Positions 58,402-64,000 of a stretch of 64,000 nt of DNA are shown one piece after another. Below the pieces are notes generated by a model that ran no database searches, was not told the DNA's origin, and saw only the letters and a list, made by a program, of their open reading frames with translations. The DNA comes from Anthocerotibacter panamensis C109. GTDB taxonomy: Bacteria; Cyanobacteriota; Cyanobacteriia; Gloeobacterales; Anthocerotibacteraceae. The translations under genes were made by a program, and so were the position numbers. How positions within the stretch are numbered: the first letter of the stretch is position 1; each line of letters begins with the position of its first letter. The stretch spans positions 1,119,501-1,183,500 of the forward strand of contig NZ_CP062698.1 of NCBI RefSeq assembly GCF_018389385.1, in the 5' to 3' direction.

Positions 58402-60930
58402 CTACACCTCTTCAATCATGCTCGTCTCCTCGCGGTCCTCACGGGAGACCTCGTTGACCCGGTCGCGGTATTGGCGAGAGAGGGCGTCCACCTTGGACTT
58501 GGAGGTGCCGTCGGCATAGATGTGGACCAAGGGCTCCCCGGCATCAGGCAGGACTAGGACCCAGTCTGTTTCCGACTCGTGGATCTTGACTCCGTCGATG
58601 AGTTCCACCCGCTCGCGCTGGTTCTCCTCGACCAACACCCGCATCAACGAGCCCTTGGCGTTCCAAGAACAACGCACTGCCTGGTGTTTGTGGTAGATAG
58701 GAGGCAATTCCTGGCGAACTTGGGCTAGGGTGCGCTCCTGGATCGTAAGCAACTCGACGAGCTTCGCCACCGTGAACATAGCGTCAAATCCCGGATGTAA
58801 CTGCGGGAAGATGAAGCCCATCTCCGCTGAACCCGCAAGGGCCACATGGGGCGTGGACGCTGCTGCCTCCATCAGGGCTGTGGGGTTGGACTTGGTGCGG
58901 ATCACCTGCGCGTCGTGGCGGTTGGCGACCTGCTCAATCACGCTGCTGGTATTGACCGGGACGATGATCGTGCTGCGCGGGCTAGAGGCAAGGACCAACT
59001 CAGCCATGACCGCTGTGAGTTGTTCGCCGCGGATCGTCTCGCCCTGCTCGTCCACCAGAATGAGCTGCTCCCCATTAGCCAGGATCTGCACGCCGAAGTT
59101 GGCCTGTACCGCCTCGACCACCTTGCTCAATTGGGTTAGCATCTGTTCGCGCTGCTCCAAGGTGAGCGAGCTAAAGCTCAAAGAAGCGTTGAGGACAACC
59201 GCATCTGCGCCAAATTTACCCAACATCACCGGGAGAATCGCCCCCGCCACGCCGTAGGCATAGTCGATGACGACCTTTTTGCTATTGCGCAAAGGCTCCG
59301 TGTTCATGCTCTTCTTGAAGCCTTCTTCGTAGTACTCCAACATCCGCTCGGGATAGTTGACATCCCCGATGTCCTCTAGGCGGGCACGTTGGAAGTCTTC
59401 TTTGAAGTAAGCCGACTCGATTTTCTTTTCCTTGGCCTTGGAGATGTTGATCCCCTGGGCGTCGAGAATTTCGATCAGAATATGATCCGGGCGCTCGGGG
59501 TGGACGCGCACATGGATACCGCCTACCACTTTGTGGATCGGAGCACAGTAGCGCGCAATGGGGATGGCTGTCGCGTCTAGGTTTTGAACATTCACCCCCA
59601 CGGACATCAGACCCGAGATCAACGAGCGCGTCACCATCCGGCAGATGCGCCGCTGGTCGCGGGAGATTTGGACATAAGACCCTGACTTGAGCGTCGCGCC
59701 ATAGGCTGCCCCGATTTTGACGGCAAACTCGGGGGTGATATCGACGTTGGCGAGGCCGATGATGCCCCGCTGCGAAAACAGGTTACGCGGGGCTTGACTG
59801 CCCCAAATGAGGTTGATGTTCAAGATCGCTCCTGGCTCAATCTTTTTACTAGGCCACACCCGGACGCCGTTGGTGATCTGAGCCTCATCGCCCACGGAAC
59901 ACAATGGCCCCAATACAGAGGCTTCATGCAGATGGACCTTGCGCCCAACGCGGCAGCCGCGGGCTACAGTACAGGCGGTGAGGACCGCTTCGTCTCCGAC
60001 AACCGATCCATTCCAGACAATCGCTTTCTCTAACTGAGCATCGGCCCCGACGAAAACGTTATCGCCCAGAATGGTGCCACCGAGGATTCGGGTCCTTGCC
60101 CCGATGCGGCAGCCTTTGCCTACGATGACCGGAGGGACCAACTCAGCGGTGGGATGGATGGTGGCATTGTCGCCAATCCAAATGCCGGCGGAGCGCTCCG
60201 GGTAAGGCATATCCAGTAGAACTTTGCGCTCTAGCCCGTCGTACTGCGCTTCGCGATAGGTGTCTAGGTTGCCGACATCACACCAGTAGTCGTTGGCGAT
60301 AAAACCGAACATGGGCTCCCGGTTAGCCAGCAATTTCGGGAACAGGTCGTTGGAGAAATCTACCTCTTTGTTGGCAGGCAGATATTTCAATACCTCCGGC
60401 TCCAAGATGTAGGTTCCGGTGTTGACCGTGTCTGAAAAAACTTCGCTACTAGAAGGTTTCTCCAAAAAACGCTCGATACGGTCATCTTTGTCAGTGATGA
60501 CTACGCCAAATTCCCGAGGGTCGGGGACGCGCGTAAGAATTAAGGTCGCCTTTGACCCCTTCTCGCGGTGAAACTTGAGAGCAGCGCTCAGGTCAAAGTC
60601 CGTAAGCGAGTCGCCCGAGATGACCAAAAAGGTTTCGGTGAGCAACTGTTCAATATTTTTGACACAACCAGCCGTACCCAAAGGTTTTTCTTCTTCAACG
60701 GCATAGGTAAGGCTGACCCCAAAATCCCGTCCGTCCTTGAAGTACTCGCGCATTACATCCGGGAGATAGTAAAGGGTTGCGATGACTTCAGTGATGCCAT
60801 GGCGCTTCAGGAGATTCAGGATGTGTTCTGAGATGGGCCGGTTTAGGACGGGGACCATCGGTTTGGGAATGTCACAGGTGAGGGGACGCAGACGGGTCCC
60901 TGAGCCCCCCGCCATCAGTACTGCTCGCAT
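58402..60930 (-). CDS. Mannose-1-phosphate guanylyltransferase/phosphomannomutase-like fusion
   Basis: The 842-residue fusion is typical of cyanobacteria. Residues 1-240 are a nucleotidyltransferase with AVLMAGGSGTRLRPLT, KPMVPVLNRPI, LGTAGCVKN and the metal-binding SGDSLTDFD. A left-handed beta-helix follows (about 255-370). The C-terminal half resembles phosphomannomutase, but the catalytic phosphoserine loop reads ISRDQRRICRM and the DGD metal loop is replaced by LVDEQGETI, so this half looks catalytically inactive. The first half should make an NDP-sugar for polysaccharide or glycoconjugate synthesis. It is a long monocistronic reverse-strand gene. Confidence 0.9.
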   Translation of the reverse strand: MRAVLMAGGSGTRLRPLTCDIPKPMVPVLNRPISEHILNLLKRHGITEVIATLYYLPDVMREYFKDGRDFGVSLTYAVEEEKPLGTAGCVKNIEQLLTETFLVISGDSLTDFDLSAALKFHREKGSKATLILTRVPDPREFGVVITDKDDRIERFLEKPSSSEVFSDTVNTGTYILEPEVLKYLPANKEVDFSNDLFPKLLANREPMFGFIANDYWCDVGNLDTYREAQYDGLERKVLLDMPYPERSAGIWIGDNATIHPTAELVPPVIVGKGCRIGARTRILGGTILGDNVFVGADAQLEKAIVWNGSVVGDEAVLTACTVARGCRVGRKVHLHEASVLGPLCSVGDEAQITNGVRVWPSKKIEPGAILNINLIWGSQAPRNLFSQRGIIGLANVDITPEFAVKIGAAYGATLKSGSYVQISRDQRRICRMVTRSLISGLMSVGVNVQNLDATAIPIARYCAPIHKVVGGIHVRVHPERPDHILIEILDAQGINISKAKEKKIESAYFKEDFQRARLEDIGDVNYPERMLEYYEEGFKKSMNTEPLRNSKKVVIDYAYGVAGAILPVMLGKFGADAVVLNASLSFSSLTLEQREQMLTQLSKVVEAVQANFGVQILANGEQLILVDEQGETIRGEQLTAVMAELVLASSPRSTIIVPVNTSSVIEQVANRHDAQVIRTKSNPTALMEAAASTPHVALAGSAEMGFIFPQLHPGFDAMFTVAKLVELLTIQERTLAQVRQELPPIYHKHQAVRCSWNAKGSLMRVLVEENQRERVELIDGVKIHESETDWVLVLPDAGEPLVHIYADGTSKSKVDALSRQYRDRVNEVSREDREETSMIEEV

Positions 60931-61132
60931 GGAACCTCCTCATAACTGCCCGCAGGCATGGGGCACTGCTACCCCAAAACTCTTCTCCATAGTAGGTCGA
61001 AACGTTGGCGGATGTGTGAAGTGGTCAGCATTTGCAGTGCTTACCCCTGCAATTATTAATTTTTATGTCAAAGCTTGCACCTGTGGCATTTCTAAGGATC
61101 ACTGAATAGGCGTAGTTTTTTCACCTTGGTCT

Positions 61133-61438
61133 ATGGAACCGCTCGGTACTCCGGCGAAGAAACCCACCGTGTTCGAAGCCCTTAAAGCTCTAGGCTTAGC
61201 TGGGATCATCGGCTATGGTATCGCTTCTTTGTTCACCTATAGCGCCGCTTTTGCCGCCACATGGTACGGCTATGCTGGGGCGGCGGACCTCCCGCGTTGG
61301 CAAAAAGTTCTTGAAGTCTTTGGTCTGATGTGGCTAGCCTCCCGCGCCACCCAACCCATCCGCATCGCTGGGGCCGTTCTAGGTGCCCCCATCATCAACC
61401 AAGCCCTAAACTCTTTCAAAAACCGAAAACCCTCCTAG
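61133..61438 (+). CDS. Conserved small membrane protein (DUF1279-like)
   Basis: The 101-residue protein has a proline-rich start and two hydrophobic stretches (LGLAGIIGYGIASLFTYSAAF and KVLEVFGLMWLASRATQPIRIAGAVLGAP). The pattern of a helix, WYG loop, DLPRWQKV and SRATQPIRIAGA resembles DUF1279/FAM210-type proteins of cyanobacteria and plastids. Function is unknown. It is divergent from the nucleotidyltransferase, about 200 bp apart, and I see no other element in that gap. Confidence 0.68.
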   Translation: MEPLGTPAKKPTVFEALKALGLAGIIGYGIASLFTYSAAFAATWYGYAGAADLPRWQKVLEVFGLMWLASRATQPIRIAGAVLGAPIINQALNSFKNRKPS

Positions 61439-61492
61439 CCGTAGCGCAACGAATACTCATACGCCACCTATCGGTCCGGTTGGGGCGAGCGC

Positions 61493-62053
61493 TTAGTTTG
61501 GTTTAATCTGGCGGCGGCGTACGAGGACCCAATAGACAAAGTAAAGCAGGTAGAGCACCAGCCCAATCTGCCCAGCGGTGTTGAAATGGGCCGGGGTGGC
61601 ACCCGGATGGACCAGCGCGGTGAACTGGAGTGGGGGACCTAAGAGGATAGTGCATGACCCAGTCTCTCGGCCCACACACCCTAAAAACTGCGCCACAAAG
61701 ACCAGCCCCATCAGGTTATAAGCTACTGCCCCGGTGCGCCATAGCCGGAACGCCCGCGTAAAGAGCCCCTCCGCTTGGACGGGCAGGACCGCAGCGAAAT
61801 AGATCAGACAGGCGACGATCATCAGGTGGGCGGCCCAACCCGTGAAGTAACCCAGAGGATTGTGAGCAGCCATGAGGTACACCGTGATGGCAAGCAGACT
61901 GCTGACGCGCCAGTAGGCAATGAGGGCGTGCCGAACCGAACGGTAAGGTTGGATAAAAGACAGCATCAGCAAAACCAGCGGAGCCAGGATCGTAAGGGCG
62001 ACCGCCAGCCGATAATCCCACCAGACCAATTCCCTGAGCCAAGCGTCGCTCAT
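61493..62053 (-). CDS. DUF3177-like membrane protein
   Basis: The protein of about 186 residues has five hydrophobic helices and the family-like opening LRELVWWDYRLAVALTILAPLVLLMLSF, then YWRVSSLLAITVYLMA. This matches a cyanobacterial membrane family of unknown function (DUF3177). A conserved cysteine pair (LGCVGRETGSC) lies in a loop. ATG 62053 is preferred; TTG 62071 is possible. It starts 25 bp after the matrixin stop, so the two are probably co-transcribed. Confidence 0.8.
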   Translation of the reverse strand: MSDAWLRELVWWDYRLAVALTILAPLVLLMLSFIQPYRSVRHALIAYWRVSSLLAITVYLMAAHNPLGYFTGWAAHLMIVACLIYFAAVLPVQAEGLFTRAFRLWRTGAVAYNLMGLVFVAQFLGCVGRETGSCTILLGPPLQFTALVHPGATPAHFNTAGQIGLVLYLLYFVYWVLVRRRQIKPN

Positions 62054-62078
62054 GTCTACCCATGGATGCAAGGCGCGA

Positions 62079-62918
62079 TCAGGAGCCCGGAGGTAACGGA
62101 TACAGCCTGCGCAGGAGCCCTGTAGATTCTTCTCCCAGGGTGAGCGGCCGCTCTATCTCCTCGGGGCTGGTCTCCCGGTAGCCCGTGGGCCTTGCTTCAT
62201 TGTCGTTCAAATAGTACATGATGGTGCCAGGTTCCTGGGTATGGCCCAGCCCCAGGATATGGCCCAACTCATGGACCGCCGTGAGGTAGATGAAGCCGTA
62301 GTTGCGCGAAATAGGGCGTTGTCTGCCTCGTCCATTGCTATAACTCGGGTCAATCTTGACCCATTGCTCTTGAGGGCTGGCTAGCCCCGCAATTCCTGGA
62401 GGCAATTCCTCAAAGGTCAGTATGACCTGAGCCTCTGCGGGGGTACTTGCCTGGGTGAAAGGCGCGACGGGTAACCCCATCTGGGCGAAGGTTTGGTTCC
62501 AATAAGTTAGCGCACGATCAGCGGCAGTCTTATAGCGTTGGTCAATCTCTTCTTGCCAAGCCGGGGATGCAATCCAGAGATTTAAAGGCAGGGTTTTGGG
62601 CAGGAGGCGCTCGCGTCCTTGAGGAGCATCGTCTTGAGCAGTAGAGACCGAAGCTTGCAAGCGGGGGGTACCTAGAGGGCGTCTGACCGCTGGAGGGCGT
62701 GTTGTAACGGAAAAAGCCTGACTTACCTTGACCACTTGGGGGTGCTGTCCCGGTAGGGCTCCCCCGGCGCGGCGAATAATCTGAGCTTCAGATTCGTTTG
62801 TTCCCAAGGTATAAATCCCAGGCGCGGCTACACCTGACACCTCAACCAGCCAATCTGCGCGGACTGGAATACTCACGACAAGCCCCAGGAGGGTAAGGCT
62901 TAGGCTACGGTTCAGCAT
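62079..62918 (-). CDS. Secreted matrixin-like (M10) metalloprotease
   Basis: The 279-residue protein starts with a signal peptide (MLNRSLSLTLLGLVVSIPVRA). The catalytic part has AVHELGHILGLGHTQEPG, the HExxHxxGxxH zinc motif of metzincins, and the Met-turn GTIMYYLND. The N-terminal third (GVAAPGIYTLGTNESEAQII) and proline-rich linker may act as a prodomain, but no cysteine-switch motif is visible. It probably acts in the periplasm or outside the cell. It follows tsf behind a strong terminator, so it has its own promoter in the 100-bp gap. Confidence 0.88.
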   Translation of the reverse strand: MLNRSLSLTLLGLVVSIPVRADWLVEVSGVAAPGIYTLGTNESEAQIIRRAGGALPGQHPQVVKVSQAFSVTTRPPAVRRPLGTPRLQASVSTAQDDAPQGRERLLPKTLPLNLWIASPAWQEEIDQRYKTAADRALTYWNQTFAQMGLPVAPFTQASTPAEAQVILTFEELPPGIAGLASPQEQWVKIDPSYSNGRGRQRPISRNYGFIYLTAVHELGHILGLGHTQEPGTIMYYLNDNEARPTGYRETSPEEIERPLTLGEESTGLLRRLYPLPPGS

Positions 62919-62971
62919 TGGAAGGAGGGTTATGTAGGAGCGACCAGCCTCAATTGTAAAAGCTCAGCGAC

Positions 62972-62999
62972 AAAAAAGGCAGGGGACTGCTCCTCTGCC
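62972..62999 (-). terminator. Intrinsic terminator of the rpsB-tsf operon
   Basis: On the reverse strand GGCAGAGG (62999-62992) pairs with CCCCTGCC (62985-62978) with one mismatch, loop 6 nt, followed by TTTTTT at 62977-62972. It lies about 22 bp past the tsf stop and fits a rho-independent terminator. Confidence 0.85.
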
Positions 63000-63021
63000 C
63001 TTGGTACTTTAGACGGCTGGC

Positions 63022-63636
63022 TCAGGCGTTTTTGAGGCCCTCGCCCAGGGTAAAGCGGCTAAAGCGCCGGACTTTGATATTTTCTCCGACTTTGGAGATG
63101 GTCTGCCGAATCAGTTCGTCTATGGTGATGGTCTGGTCTTTGACGAAGGGCTGGTCGAGTAGTGTCCGCTCTTTGAGCAGCTTTTCGATACGACCCTGGA
63201 CGATCTGCTCTCGGATCTTCTCGGGCTTTTTGTTGAGGTCCTCACGGCCCATTTCGATCCCCTTCTCCCGCTCTTTGAGGTCTTCGGGGATGTCCGCCAC
63301 GCTCACATATTCCACATTCGGGCAAGCCGCAATCTGGATGGCGATGTCGTGGACCAGGGTTCTGAAGGTATCTCCTCGGGCGACAAAGTCAGTTTCACAG
63401 TTGACTTCTACTAGGACGCCGACGCGGCCCCCCGTGTGGATGTAGGAGTCCACCAAGCCCTCGGCAGCTTGACGGGCAGCCATCTTGTCGCCCTTAGCCA
63501 ACCCCTTCTTGCGGAGGTATTCTTTGGCTTTTTCGAGGTCGCCCTCGGTCTCGGTGAGGGCTTTTTTACAGTCGATCATCGAGACGCTGGTCTCTTCACG
63601 CAGTTGCTTGACTAATTGGGCCGTCACTTCAGCCAT
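63022..63636 (-). CDS. tsf: Elongation factor Ts
   Basis: EF-Ts exchanges GDP for GTP on EF-Tu. The 204-residue protein shows the N-terminal UBA-like domain ([40 protein letters not shown]) and the core [18 protein letters not shown] that contacts EF-Tu, ending with [17 protein letters not shown]. The short form with reduced dimerisation domain is usual in cyanobacteria. GGGAGGAAG precedes the ATG at 63636. It follows rpsB after 23 bp, the conserved rpsB-tsf order. Confidence 0.97.
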   Translation of the reverse strand: MAEVTAQLVKQLREETSVSMIDCKKALTETEGDLEKAKEYLRKKGLAKGDKMAARQAAEGLVDSYIHTGGRVGVLVEVNCETDFVARGDTFRTLVHDIAIQIAACPNVEYVSVADIPEDLKEREKGIEMGREDLNKKPEKIREQIVQGRIEKLLKERTLLDQPFVKDQTITIDELIRQTISKVGENIKVRRFSRFTLGEGLKNA

Positions 63637-63659
63637 GGTCTTCCTCCCCAAATACAGGT

Positions 63660-64000
63660 CTACTCTTCTTCTTCATCGGTATCCAAACCGGGGATCATCG
63701 TCGCCCGCCGGTCGAAGATCATCTCCTGTTCGGGTGTTTCGGCAGTGGGTGCTTCGGGCTCCTCAGGGGCCTCGACCGCTCCACGACGGCCCTCCAGAAT
63801 GGCATCGGCGAGACGACCGACAATGAGCTTGATCGAGCGGATCGCATCATCATTGGCGGGAACGCCCACATCCACCATCTCCGGGTCACAGTTGGTATCC
63901 AGCAAAGACACGATAGGAATCCCGAGACGGCGCGCTTCCATGATGGCGTTGTACTCGCGGCGCTGGTCCACGATCAGCAGAATATCCGGCAGGCGGCGCA
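63660..64000 (-). CDS. rpsB: 30S ribosomal protein S2, C-terminal part
   Basis: The reverse strand carries the 3' 113 codons of rpsB; the 5' part lies beyond the right edge. Typical S2 sequence is visible: [53 protein letters not shown] and [15 protein letters not shown]. An acidic C-terminal extension rich in Glu and Pro follows, ending DTDEEEE. S2 is a late-assembling protein of the small subunit. It is co-transcribed with tsf. Confidence 0.97.
   Translation of the reverse strand, partial: RRLPDILLIVDQRREYNAIMEARRLGIPIVSLLDTNCDPEMVDVGVPANDDAIRSIKLIVGRLADAILEGRRGAVEAPEEPEAPTAETPEQEMIFDRRATMIPGLDTDEEEE

Overview
The window reads as cyanobacterial chromosome. I see no rRNA, tRNA, phage, insertion sequence or CRISPR array. 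Several proteins are characteristic of cyanobacteria: a KdpD with no kinase half, an 842-residue nucleotidyltransferase/phosphomannomutase fusion, an arginine dihydrolase/ornithine cyclodeaminase fusion (AgrE/ArgZ type), CrtH-like carotenoid isomerase, TxlA/HCF164-like thioredoxin, short sucrose-phosphate synthase with sucrose-phosphatase and neutral invertase, the TIGR02450 Trp-rich protein, and DUF4079 and DUF3177 membrane proteins. The DNA is GC-rich with tightly packed genes. A deep-branching (Gloeobacter-like) lineage is possible, but the sequence read by eye cannot prove it.

Layout. 0-5.6 kb: the 5' end of clpP, a flavin reductase, a Rieske-kynB-kynU kynurenine operon, a decayed rtcB remnant, and a LysR regulator beside an F420-reductase-like oxidoreductase. 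5.6-15 kb: a histidine kinase/NarL-type regulator pair divergent from a potassium operon. That operon runs: membrane-anchored RCK_C protein, kdpF (29 codons), kdpA, kdpB, kdpC, then a kdpD made of two tandem KdpD-USP units. 15-16.5 kb: rimM-thiL. 16.6-20.5 kb: sucrose synthesis (SPS, SPP) facing a neutral invertase. 20.5-25 kb: a TPR/HTH regulator with a divergent small HTH gene, then VanX-like dipeptidase, 5-formyl-THF cyclo-ligase, a membrane protein and a TxlA-like thioredoxin. 25-27 kb: half of a sugar-type ABC importer.

27-34.5 kb holds secreted proteins: a PEP-CTERM protein, an esterase-like phytase protein and an ExeM/NucH-like nuclease. The last two share an Ig-like module and a TIG module, and both have the same 11-nt-phased TTAA array upstream, resembling a cyanobacterial Pho box. 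I infer a phosphate-scavenging regulon. 34.5-37 kb: a possible small RNA with an intrinsic terminator, an MFS exporter and EgtD. 37-40 kb is the most accessory-looking part: a putative polymorphic-toxin/contractile-injection effector-like protein with a co-oriented partner of unknown function, a 42-bp tandem repeat, and a small conserved-looking protein.

40-64 kb: a NAGPA/DUF2233 protein, a TonB-dependent receptor behind a Fur-like palindrome, AgrE/ArgZ, a secreted beta-helix protein, a glycerol-dehydrogenase-like enzyme, an M41-type protease domain without AAA domain, a Tat-exported aminotransferase, a Trp-rich protein, a large BNR-repeat protein, a receiver-only regulator, CrtH, a hydrolase with a DUF4079 protein, the GMP/PMM fusion, a matrixin-like protease with a DUF3177 protein, and finally tsf and the 3' part of rpsB.

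The strongest candidates for something new are the duplicated KdpD together with the RCK_C protein in the kdp operon, the shared phased TTAA arrays of the secreted phosphate-related genes, and the toxin-like locus at 37-39 kb. Functions are assigned from motifs read by eye. Start codons were chosen from Shine-Dalgarno sequences and family fit.
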